From Streptomyces sp. S.PNR 29 (GTDB lineage: Bacteria > Actinomycetota > Actinomycetes > Streptomycetales > Streptomycetaceae): a stretch of DNA of 64,000 nucleotides. The notes beneath the pieces are model-generated. The model searched no databases. It saw only the letters and a program-made list of their open reading frames with translations, and was not told where the DNA came from. The position numbers and the translations under genes are program-made. The stretch spans positions 1 through 64,000 of the forward strand of contig NZ_JANUQM010000022.1 of NCBI RefSeq assembly GCF_030386795.1. The letters are read 5' to 3'. Numbering within the stretch: position 1 is the stretch's first letter; each line of letters begins with the position of its first letter. Shown piece by piece: positions 45,261 through 54,719 of this stretch.

Positions 45261-45267
45261 CAGAAAA

Positions 45268-45301
45268 CGAAGGCGGGTATCCGATCGGATGCCCGCCTTC
45301 G
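45268..45301 (+). terminator. Terminator after tRNA-Ala copy 2
   Basis: Long stem: CGAAGGCGGG (45268-45277) pairs with CCCGCCTTCG (45292-45301), with an inner ATCC/GGAT. No U tract. Confidence 0.75.
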
Positions 45302-45342
45302 ACGTGTGTACGTGTGCAAGGGACGTTCACGCGCGACCATGA

Positions 45343-45382
45343 CGAAAGGCGGGCCACCCCTCGGGGGGCGGCCCGCCTTTCG
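45343..45382 (-). terminator. Terminator of the NuoF-like operon
   Basis: CGAAAGGCGGGCC ... GGCCCGCCTTTCG stem, directly after the minus-strand stop at 45388. It could also stop read-through from the tRNA side. Confidence 0.75.
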
Positions 45383-45387
45383 TCTGC

Positions 45388-47004
45388 TCAGCGGCCGAGA
45401 GCGCGCCGTCCGCGGCCCTGGGAGAGGACCGGCAGGTTGCGGGACGGGGCCTGCCCGCGCGTGTCCTCCTCGATGCGCAACGCGAGCGCCGGGCAGCGGC
45501 GCACCGCACGCAGGGCCTTCGCCTCCGCGTAGCGCGGCACCTTGGCCTGCGCGACCGTCGGGAAGCCGTCGGCGCCCAGCTGGAAGACCTCCGGGAGGAT
45601 GTCCGCACACAGGCCGTGGCCCCGGCACAGCGTCCAGTCGACGTAGATCTTCTGGCGGCTGGGGCCGTTCTCCTCCTCCTCGGCCGCTCCGCCGCCCGGG
45701 ATGCCCGTAGGGGCCCTGCCGCCCTCGAAGAGCGGCAGAACGCCCTCCACGCGCCTTCCGCAGCCGTTCCCGAGGACATGGGCGGCGAGGTCGTCCGTGA
45801 ACGCCTTGATGGTCGACTCCAGGAACATCGCGGAGCCGTCGGGGTGCGAGCACGCGCCGCGCCGCTTGACGTTCTTCGCGACCTGCTTGAGCGCCTCCAG
45901 GGCGGCCGGGCCGCCGCCGTTGAGGATGTCCTCCATGCCGCGCGCGGCGGCCGGCAGACCGAGGTAGCAGGGGCCGCACTGGCCCGCGCTCTCCTCGGCC
46001 AGCCACTGCGCCACACGCAGCGACTCGCCCAGCGGGCAGGTCTCCTGACTGATCGGCAGGATCGCGCCGGCGCCCAGCGCACCGCCGACCGCGTCCAGGG
46101 AGTTGCGCGAGACGATCGCCTCGTTGACGGTCGCCGCGTCGATCCACTTGCCGTGGTAGCCGCCCGTCAGCACACCCTGCGGGACGGGCGGTGCGCCGGC
46201 GAGCTGGAGGACGTACCGCAGCGGGACGCCCGTCGGCACCTCGATCACCATGGGGCGGGCGACCGCCCCGGAGACCGTGAGCATGACGGTGCCCGGCTCG
46301 TCGTACAGGCCGGTGTTGCAGTAGCGCTCCGGCCCGATCCGGGCGGCGATCGCCAGCTGGGCGAACGTCTCGGCGTTCGACAGCAGGGTGGGCGCGCCGC
46401 CGACGCCGTTCTGCGAGGCGCTGACCTTGCGGCCGGGCGGGATCGCCGGGCCGCCGTCGATGGAGCGGATCAGCGACGCTGCCGCACCGGTGACCATGCG
46501 CACCGGATTGCGCTGGACGAACGCGCGTAGCGCCGAACGGCGGCTGTTGCTGAGGCCGCGCTCGGCGAGCGCGGCCTCCATGGAGCGCTGGGTGGACTCC
46601 CGGGTGACCCCGATCACGAGGGTGCGGGCACCCAGCGCCTCGGCGCACAACAGCGCACCGTCCAGAATCAGGTGCGGAGCACGGTTGATCATCACCGTGT
46701 CCTTGCGGCAGGCAGGTTCGTCCTCGCTGCCGTTGACGACGACGACCGGCCGCACCCCGCGCTTGATCGCCGACTCGGCGACCGAGCGCAGCTTCTTGTG
46801 GAAGGGGAAGCCCGCGCCGCCGCGCCCCCTGAGGTTGATGCGTTCGGCGAGCTGCGCCAGCTGCTCGCCACCCATCGGTTCGAGCGGCCCGTGCACCTTC
46901 AGGTGCATGGGCATATCAAGTCTCTCGACAAGGTCGAAGCCCGACGTGAGCTGGGGAAGGCCGACCACGCGGACTTCGGGTACGTCGGGCAGGGCCTCGT
47001 TCAC
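45388..47004 (-). CDS. NuoF-like flavoprotein with C-terminal ferredoxin domain
   Basis: 538 residues related to the 51-kDa subunit of NADH dehydrogenase. FMN-site glycine motif GRGGAGFPFHKK (~59); NADH-site motif altered to NGSEDEPACRKD (~89); SLBB-like middle domain; and the N3-cluster region reading ESAGQCGPC...GACSHP (~340-385). The first cluster cysteine of the usual ESCGxCxPC is replaced, so this may not be a normal 4Fe-4S site. The C-terminal ~100 residues add a ferredoxin domain (CRGHGLC ... CPAL) of the 3Fe-4S/4Fe-4S type used with P450s. Free-standing: no nuoE or nuoG nearby. It overlaps the upstream membrane gene by 4 nt (ATGA). Probably an electron carrier to or from that protein. 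Confidence 0.85.
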   Translation of the reverse strand: MNEALPDVPEVRVVGLPQLTSGFDLVERLDMPMHLKVHGPLEPMGGEQLAQLAERINLRGRGGAGFPFHKKLRSVAESAIKRGVRPVVVVNGSEDEPACRKDTVMINRAPHLILDGALLCAEALGARTLVIGVTRESTQRSMEAALAERGLSNSRRSALRAFVQRNPVRMVTGAAASLIRSIDGGPAIPPGRKVSASQNGVGGAPTLLSNAETFAQLAIAARIGPERYCNTGLYDEPGTVMLTVSGAVARPMVIEVPTGVPLRYVLQLAGAPPVPQGVLTGGYHGKWIDAATVNEAIVSRNSLDAVGGALGAGAILPISQETCPLGESLRVAQWLAEESAGQCGPCYLGLPAAARGMEDILNGGGPAALEALKQVAKNVKRRGACSHPDGSAMFLESTIKAFTDDLAAHVLGNGCGRRVEGVLPLFEGGRAPTGIPGGGAAEEEENGPSRQKIYVDWTLCRGHGLCADILPEVFQLGADGFPTVAQAKVPRYAEAKALRAVRRCPALALRIEEDTRGQAPSRNLPVLSQGRGRRALGR

Positions 47005-48290
47005 CTATAGCCTCCGGAAGGCGTGTTCCAAGGTTCGCCCGAACCCGGTGCGTCGAAGTCGTAGGAAGCACCGGGCGATGGTTCAGTGGCGGGACCGCTG
47101 TTGTACGTGTCGTTCGGGTTGTACGTGCCGTAGAGGGGGTTCGTCTCACCGGTGTCGTACACATCACTCGTGCCATAGCCGGCGGCGCCCGGATTGCCAT
47201 AGGCCGGGACGGTGTATCCGGTGTCGGCGAGCGGGTCGTAGGCCGACGGCGGGGCCTCGCCGACCGGCGGCGGGGACGGGATCGGCCAGCTGCCGGAGGT
47301 GCTGCCGCCGCTGTCGACGCGCGGGATCGGCCCTGTGCCGTCCACGCGCGGGATCGGTCCCGTGCCGTCCACGCGGGGAATCGGCCCCGTGCCGTCCATG
47401 CGCGGCATCGCCTGCGTGGGCTGCATGTCCAGCGGCAGATCGATGCGGGTCTGGTCGGCGGCGGCCGTGAGGGGCTGCTGTTGCGGCTGGGAGACGGCGC
47501 GGTAGGCGGCCGCGAAGCCGTTCGCCGGCTCCGGGGCGGCGGGGCGCTCGGCCGTCTCGTACAGCGGTCCGGACGGTGCGGTGCGCGGTTGCGAGGCGCG
47601 GCTCCCGTAGCCCGGCAGGGCGGACTCGGCCGCGCGGGCGCGGCTCTCCTCCAGCTCCTCGATGCGCGACCGCTCCGCGCCGCCGAGGAGCGTGGTGATG
47701 CGGTCGGCGATCTTGCGCTTGACCGGGCGGGGCGCCGCGCGCAGGGCCAGCACCACCATGACGCCGAACACGGACAGGCCGTACAGGATGGTGAAGATCG
47801 GCTTCGCCGCACGACCCGCGTACAGGCCGTGGATCAGGGCCGCGCACCAGGCCGGGTAGGCCAGCATGTGCATGGCCCGCCAGCGGGCGGCGACGGGGGC
47901 CGGTGACGCGAAGCGGTTGCGCAGGACACCGGTGATGCCCACGAAGATCATGAGCATGCCGGCCATCGTGCCGAGGCCGATGAGGAAGGACCGGCCCAGC
48001 GCGTCGCCTCCCGCGAGGGCGAGCCCGAAGGGGATGAACGCGGCGATCCACGAGGTGTGGTCCAGCGCCAGCTTGACTCCGATGTGCACCAGGAGGAAGG
48101 CGATCGAGGCGACCGCCGTCGTCCGGTGCACCGCCTGCGCCATGATCCGCAGGCGCGTGTTGAGGAGCATCCGGTCCTGGGCGACGAGGCCCCAGATCAC
48201 CGAGCAGCTGAGGCAGACCAGCGACAGGACGCCCGCACCGAAGTTGAGGAACTCCGCGAACGAGTCGTCCATCGTGCTGTCGTCCGTCAT
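47001..48290 (-). CDS. Six-helix ferric-reductase-like membrane protein with Pro-rich tail
   Basis: 429 residues. The N-terminal ~205 hold six membrane helices with histidines in HRTTAVASIAFLLVHIG and MHMLAYPAWCAALIHG, placed like the heme ligands of ferric-reductase/cytochrome-b-type domains. The C-terminal ~220 residues are disordered and Pro/Gly/Tyr-rich, with a triple 9-residue repeat VDGTGPIPR. Translationally coupled to the NuoF-like gene, which suggests a two-component transmembrane electron route. ATG 48290 itself overlaps the stop of a 39-codon ORF. Confidence 0.82.
   Translation of the reverse strand: MTDDSTMDDSFAEFLNFGAGVLSLVCLSCSVIWGLVAQDRMLLNTRLRIMAQAVHRTTAVASIAFLLVHIGVKLALDHTSWIAAFIPFGLALAGGDALGRSFLIGLGTMAGMLMIFVGITGVLRNRFASPAPVAARWRAMHMLAYPAWCAALIHGLYAGRAAKPIFTILYGLSVFGVMVVLALRAAPRPVKRKIADRITTLLGGAERSRIEELEESRARAAESALPGYGSRASQPRTAPSGPLYETAERPAAPEPANGFAAAYRAVSQPQQQPLTAAADQTRIDLPLDMQPTQAMPRMDGTGPIPRVDGTGPIPRVDGTGPIPRVDSGGSTSGSWPIPSPPPVGEAPPSAYDPLADTGYTVPAYGNPGAAGYGTSDVYDTGETNPLYGTYNPNDTYNSGPATEPSPGASYDFDAPGSGEPWNTPSGGYR
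47313..47393. repeat. Three 27-bp tandem repeats inside the membrane protein gene
   Basis: Units 47313-47339, 47340-47366 and 47367-47393, plus a partial unit to 47405, differ at only a few positions. They encode VDGTGPIPR in the disordered tail. The copy number may vary between strains. Confidence 0.85.
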
Positions 48291-48406
48291 GAGGCACCTC
48301 CCGTCGGCTCGACGAAGGGAGTGAGCAGCAGAACGGCAGCCGACGCCGCCCCGGAGGCCGACCGGCCGGGTTGGGGGAGCGAGCTGTTACTGCGACGAGG
48401 GTTCAT
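48287..48406 (-). CDS. Possible 39-residue ORF coupled to the membrane redox gene
   Basis: ATG 48406 to TGA 48287, overlapping the start of the next gene (ATGA). The peptide begins MNPRRSNSSLPQPGRSASGA and has a short hydrophobic patch AAVLLLTPF. GGAG lies about 9 nt upstream. Either a real microprotein or a leader that couples translation; support is modest. Confidence 0.35.
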   Translation of the reverse strand: MNPRRSNSSLPQPGRSASGAASAAVLLLTPFVEPTGGAS

Positions 48407-48541
48407 GGGGGCAACTCCGAGCGGTTCGGGAAAGCGGTCCCGCTGCCGCACTCTAAGCGGCGCCATACCGATGGGTACGTGGTTTGAGTTATTGCGTTGT
48501 TATCAAAGGACAATGGGCCTGGTGTGATGTCCCTTAGCGGC

Positions 48542-48574
48542 TGTTACGCGAAGTAACATTTGAACTTTGTTCAA
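48542..48574. promoter_or_regulatory. Twin palindromes in the divergent control region
   Basis: TGTTAC-GCGAA-GTAACA (48542-48558) and TTGAAC-TTT-GTTCAA (48560-48574), each with perfect 6-nt arms, one base apart. They lie in an unusually AT-rich intergenic region between the minus-strand redox operon and leuS. Candidate operators; regulator unknown. Confidence 0.5.
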
Positions 48575-48676
48575 GTATTTGAGGATCTCACACCCCGGAT
48601 ACGGCGGAGAACGCTCCGCCGTTCAGTGCCGGGTCCCTCCCTCGTAAGCCCGTCGCGGTGCGCTCGGGCGCTGCGG

Positions 48677-48682
48677 TACCCT
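48677..48682 (+). promoter_or_regulatory. -10 box of the leuS leader transcript
   Basis: TACCCT 6 nt before the leader-peptide ATG (48689), so the leader peptide mRNA should be leaderless. Confidence 0.55.
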
Positions 48683-48688
48683 GACGCC

Positions 48689-48727
48689 ATGCGTGCCGTA
48701 CGCCTTCTGCTTAGCGGGCCGCGCTGA
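48689..48727 (+). CDS. leuS leader peptide (three Leu codons)
   Basis: A 12-residue peptide MRAVRLLLSGPR with consecutive CTT-CTG-CTT leucine codons. When charged tRNA-Leu is scarce, ribosomes stall here and the downstream terminator is avoided. Attenuators of this kind were predicted for streptomycete leuS by published comparative work (recalled, not checked). Confidence 0.8.
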   Translation: MRAVRLLLSGPR

Positions 48728-48733
48728 TCAGTC

Positions 48734-48760
48734 CCGACCACCGGCACATCGAGTGGTCGG
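48734..48760 (+). promoter_or_regulatory. Upstream stem of the leuS attenuator
   Basis: CCGACCAC (48734-48741) pairs with GTGGTCGG (48753-48760). It lies between leader peptide and terminator and is the candidate pause/antiterminator stem. Confidence 0.55.
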
Positions 48761-48773
48761 AATCGGCGCGGCG

Positions 48774-48798
48774 TCCCCTCCTGTGCGAGGGGATTTTT
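48774..48798 (+). terminator. leuS attenuator terminator
   Basis: TCCCCTC (48774-48780) and GAGGGGA (48787-48793) with a 6-nt loop, followed by TTTTT: a canonical intrinsic terminator 55 nt before the leuS start. Confidence 0.8.
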
Positions 48799-48853
48799 CG
48801 TTTCCCGGATGACACAGCCGCTGGCAGAGACGATCGATGGAGCTTTGAGGATC

Positions 48854-51736
<2,883 letters not shown>

Positions 51737-51776
51737 GCGTGAGGGCATCGGTCCTGGCTCGGGGCAGTCCCCTACG

Positions 51777-51813
51777 GGCAGGTTCGGGGTTTTTCTGGAA
51801 CTCCGGACCTGCC
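51777..51813 (+). terminator. Terminator after leuS
   Basis: GGCAGGT...ACCTGCC outer arms (51777-51783 / 51807-51813), with further inner pairing and a TTTTT in the loop side. Confidence 0.6.
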
Positions 51814-51882
51814 TGTTGCGTTTACCGTGGAAGAGCGGCGCGGCGGGTGCCGCGACGGGCCGGAGGGCCGAAGGAGGAGCCA

Positions 51883-52617
51883 GTGGAAGCAGTGATCGCA
51901 GTCGTCGCCCTGCTCTTCGTGCTCTTTCTGGTGCTCGGCGCCTACGCCACGGTGAAGGTGGTCGGCGCCGCCAAGCGCGGCGTGGACCGCACGATCACAC
52001 AGGCCCGCCGCACGGTCGAGGACCACACCCTGCGCGCCAAGTCCTTCGCCCAGCCCGGACCGGCGGGCGAGGTCGCCCAACTGCGGCTGAAGCTGCGTAC
52101 GTCGATGCGCGCCACCCAGGACGCGCTGCACGCGCGCGTGGCCGAGGACGAGTCCCTGAAGGAGTCCCTCGCCCTCTTCGAACGGCTCAGCGCACACGGG
52201 CACGAACTGGACGACGAGCTCAGGCGCCTGGAGTCCGAACCGGACCGCGCCGCGCTCGCCGAGCGCCTGCCCGCCCTGCGCGAACGCACCGAACGCATCA
52301 CCCGGTCGGCCGACTCACTGCGCTGGGCGGCCCGCGACCGGGCCCGCCGCTTCGCCGAAGACGACCTGGACACGCTGAGCGCCCAGATCGACGTCGAGGC
52401 CGGCGCCCTGCGGCACTGGACGGAGACGGAACAGACCCCTGCTCCGCCCGCGTGGCCCCAGGCCCCGGCCGCCGATGGCCCGACGGGCCGGCAGACCTGG
52501 CCGGAAACCCCGCAGTCCCGCCCTGCGGAGGAAACGACGCGGCCCGCCATCACCCCGCCCGGCCCACGCCCCACGTACCCCTGGCAGAAGAAGACCCGTC
52601 CCGAGAGCACGACTTGA
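51883..52617 (+). CDS. Membrane-anchored coiled-coil protein
   Basis: 244 residues, unknown function. One N-terminal membrane helix (~3-23, AVIAVVALLFVLFLVLGAYA), then a long charged helical region (~30-190) with heptad-like repeats (LRLKLRTSMRATQDAL, ALFERLSAHGHELDDELRRL, RTERITRSADSLRWAARDRA), and a Pro-rich tail. Hints at a scaffold or cytoskeleton-linked protein. GTG 51883 with AAGGAGGAG directly upstream. Confidence 0.75.
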   Translation: MEAVIAVVALLFVLFLVLGAYATVKVVGAAKRGVDRTITQARRTVEDHTLRAKSFAQPGPAGEVAQLRLKLRTSMRATQDALHARVAEDESLKESLALFERLSAHGHELDDELRRLESEPDRAALAERLPALRERTERITRSADSLRWAARDRARRFAEDDLDTLSAQIDVEAGALRHWTETEQTPAPPAWPQAPAADGPTGRQTWPETPQSRPAEETTRPAITPPGPRPTYPWQKKTRPESTT

Positions 52618-52675
52618 TCCGGACGCGGCCGCTCCGGTGACGGGGGGCGGGCTGCCGTCCGGCCACTACGGCAGG

Positions 52676-52681
52676 TAACCT
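52676..52681 (+). promoter_or_regulatory. -10 box close to the degV start
   Basis: TAACCT, 7 nt before ATG 52689, with no ribosome binding site: near-leaderless transcript. Confidence 0.5.
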
Positions 52682-52688
52682 CCAGCTC

Positions 52689-53534
52689 ATGTCCCGCCAT
52701 GTCGCGATCGTCACCGATTCAACGGCCTACCTGCCGCCCCGGACGATGGAGCGCCACGGCATCACATCGGTGCCCCTGACCGTGGTCCTCGGCGACCAGG
52801 CACTGGAAGAGGGCACCGAGATCTCGACCCGTTCCCTGGCCCAGGCCTTGCAGAAGCGACGGTCGGTCACCACCTCCCGCCCCAGCCCCGAGCTCTTCGC
52901 CGAGACCTATCGCAAGGTCGCCGAGTCCGGCGCCACCGGCATCGTCTCCCTGCACCTCTCCGCCGAACTCTCCGGCACCTATGACGCGGCGGTCCTGGCG
53001 GCACGCGAGGCGCCGGTGCCGGTGCGTGTCGTGGACACCGGGATGGTCGCGATGGCGCTCGGGTTCTGCGCGCTCACCGCGGCGGAGGCGGCCGAGACGG
53101 GCGGCACGGTGGACGAGGCGGTGACAGCCGCGGAGAAGCGAGCCGAGAGCACGTCCGCCTACTTCTACGTCGACACTCTCGACTATCTGCGCCGCGGCGG
53201 CCGCATCGGCGCCGCTCGGGCCCTGCTCGGTTCCGCGCTCGCCGTGAAGCCGCTGCTGCAACTGGACGGTGGCCGGATCGAACCGCTGGAGAAGGTGCGG
53301 ACCGCGTCGAGGGCGATCGCCCGGCTGGAGGAGATCGCGGCCGACCGGGCGGGCGCCGCCCAGGTCGACATCGCGGTCCATCATCTCGCCGCCTCCGACC
53401 GGGCGTCGGCCCTGGCGGACCGGTTGCGAGCACGGGTGCCCGGGCTGGCCGACCTGCATGTGAGCGAGGTCGGGGCGGTGATCGGGGCGCATACGGGGCC
53501 TGGGCTGCTGGGGGTTGTGGTCTCGCCCCGGTGA
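52689..53534 (+). CDS. DegV family fatty-acid-binding protein
   Basis: 281 residues, DegV fold. Landmarks: VAIVTDSTAYLP (start), TTSRPSPELFAETY (~58) and LSAELSGTYDAAVLAA (~95). DegV/FakB proteins bind a fatty acid; in Firmicutes they present it to a kinase. Whether a FakA partner exists in this genome cannot be seen here. The -10 box 7 nt upstream of the ATG suggests a near-leaderless mRNA. Confidence 0.9.
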   Translation: MSRHVAIVTDSTAYLPPRTMERHGITSVPLTVVLGDQALEEGTEISTRSLAQALQKRRSVTTSRPSPELFAETYRKVAESGATGIVSLHLSAELSGTYDAAVLAAREAPVPVRVVDTGMVAMALGFCALTAAEAAETGGTVDEAVTAAEKRAESTSAYFYVDTLDYLRRGGRIGAARALLGSALAVKPLLQLDGGRIEPLEKVRTASRAIARLEEIAADRAGAAQVDIAVHHLAASDRASALADRLRARVPGLADLHVSEVGAVIGAHTGPGLLGVVVSPR

Positions 53535-53573
53535 CCTCCGGCGGGAAGACGGTAACTCGTGTGGGTGACGAAG

Positions 53574-53582
53574 TTGTCCACA
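53574..53582. promoter_or_regulatory. DnaA-box-like nonamer upstream of comEA
   Basis: TTGTCCACA at 53574-53582 matches the preferred DnaA box of Streptomyces. It is a single copy and so not an origin; it lies 78 nt before the comEA start. Confidence 0.4.
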
Positions 53583-53651
53583 ACGGGCCGGTGATCCCCG
53601 GGAATTGAGCAAGATCATCGCGAGGGTGCCGAGGTGCCCGATCCTCGTCGC

Positions 53652-54719
53652 ATGGCACTTCGATCACGTTCCCGCACAGCGACTGCAACCAGCGGCCCGG
53701 GCCGTGGACCCGCCTCCGACGGCCGCACGCGTCACCGCCGCCCGCACCGGCCCCGCGGCCGGGCACGGCACCGTCACGCGTCGGTGGAGGAACTCCGCCG
53801 ACGCGCCGAGGTGCTCTTCGTCGAACGCGCCGGGGAGTGGCGGGAGTCGGCGACCGGGCCGCCCAGGACGCGACGCGACGCCGGGGGCGACGGAATCGAC
53901 GCCCCGGATGCCGGTGCCTCCCTGGACCAGGAAGTCCCGCCCGCGGTTGCCGACGCCGGGGCGGACGCCCGATCCGATCAGGGCGCGGGAACTTGGCGCG
54001 GGCGGGCCGGTCTCGCCCTGCGGGAGCGGATGCCGGTGTGGCTGCAGACGAGGTGCGGCCTGGAACGGCGAAGCGTGCTCGCGCTCGCGGTGGTGCTCGT
54101 CATCGCCGCGGCCTTCGCCGCACAGCACTTCTGGACCGGCCGGACCCGGTCCGTGGCGGCACCCGAGGTGGTGCGAGCGGCGGCGCCGTACGGCGAACCA
54201 GGGCGGGCCGAGGCAGCCGAACCGGGTGCTGCGAGCGCCGCACCGACGACCACGGGCACGGCCGGAGCCGAGATCGTCGTGGACGTCAGCGGCAAGGTCC
54301 GCGAACCCGGGATCCACCGTCTGCCGGCCGGTTCGCGGGTCGCGGACGCGCTGCGCGCGGCCGGCGGGGTGCGTCCCGGCACGAGGACCGACGGCCTCAA
54401 CCGCGCCCGCTTCCTCGTCGACGGCGAACAGGTGATCGTCGGTGCTCCCGCCGTCGGCACCGGGACCGTACCGGGTGGGGCGGCCGCCGGGGGCACGACC
54501 GGAGCGGTGGCGGGCGCGGCACCCGCGGCGCCGGTCTCCCTCAACACGGCCACCGTGGAACAACTCGACACGCTGCCGGGCGTCGGCCCCGTGCTCGCCC
54601 AGCACATCCTCGACTACCGCGCGCGGCACGGCGGCTTCCGCTCGGTGGACGAGCTGCGGGAGGTCAACGGCATCGGCGAACGCCGCTTCGCCGACCTGCG
54701 GAACCTCGTGCGGCCATGA
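53652..54719 (+). CDS. comEA: ComEA-type helix-hairpin-helix DNA-binding protein
   Basis: 355 residues. A basic disordered N-terminus (~140 residues), one membrane helix (~140-157, VLALAVVLVIAAAFAAQHFW), an SLBB domain (~210-245, VSGKVREPGIHRLPAGS), then a ComEA HhH domain (~297-355, LNTATVEQLDTLPGVGPVLA ... VNGIGERRFADL). In naturally competent bacteria ComEA receives DNA outside the membrane. Start ATG 53652 or GTG 53634; neither has a clear ribosome binding site. Its stop overlaps comEC by 4 nt. Confidence 0.88.
   Translation: MALRSRSRTATATSGPGRGPASDGRTRHRRPHRPRGRARHRHASVEELRRRAEVLFVERAGEWRESATGPPRTRRDAGGDGIDAPDAGASLDQEVPPAVADAGADARSDQGAGTWRGRAGLALRERMPVWLQTRCGLERRSVLALAVVLVIAAAFAAQHFWTGRTRSVAAPEVVRAAAPYGEPGRAEAAEPGAASAAPTTTGTAGAEIVVDVSGKVREPGIHRLPAGSRVADALRAAGGVRPGTRTDGLNRARFLVDGEQVIVGAPAVGTGTVPGGAAAGGTTGAVAGAAPAAPVSLNTATVEQLDTLPGVGPVLAQHILDYRARHGGFRSVDELREVNGIGERRFADLRNLVRP

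Noticed and set aside
47313-47405. CRISPR-like array
   Set aside because: The 27-bp units are directly adjacent without spacers and are in frame inside a gene.
48560-48574. LexA (SOS) box reading of TTGAAC-TTT-GTTCAA
   Set aside because: The spacing between GAAC and GTTC is 3 nt, not the 4 nt of the actinobacterial SOS box.
53574-53582. Replication origin based on a DnaA-box nonamer
   Set aside because: Only one box was noticed; oriC has many boxes and neighbours dnaA-dnaN, which are absent.
53837-54715. Upstream extension of the comEC frame under comEA
   Set aside because: Arg/Gly-rich shadow sequence; the ATGA overlap start at 54716 and comEA on the same DNA explain the frame.
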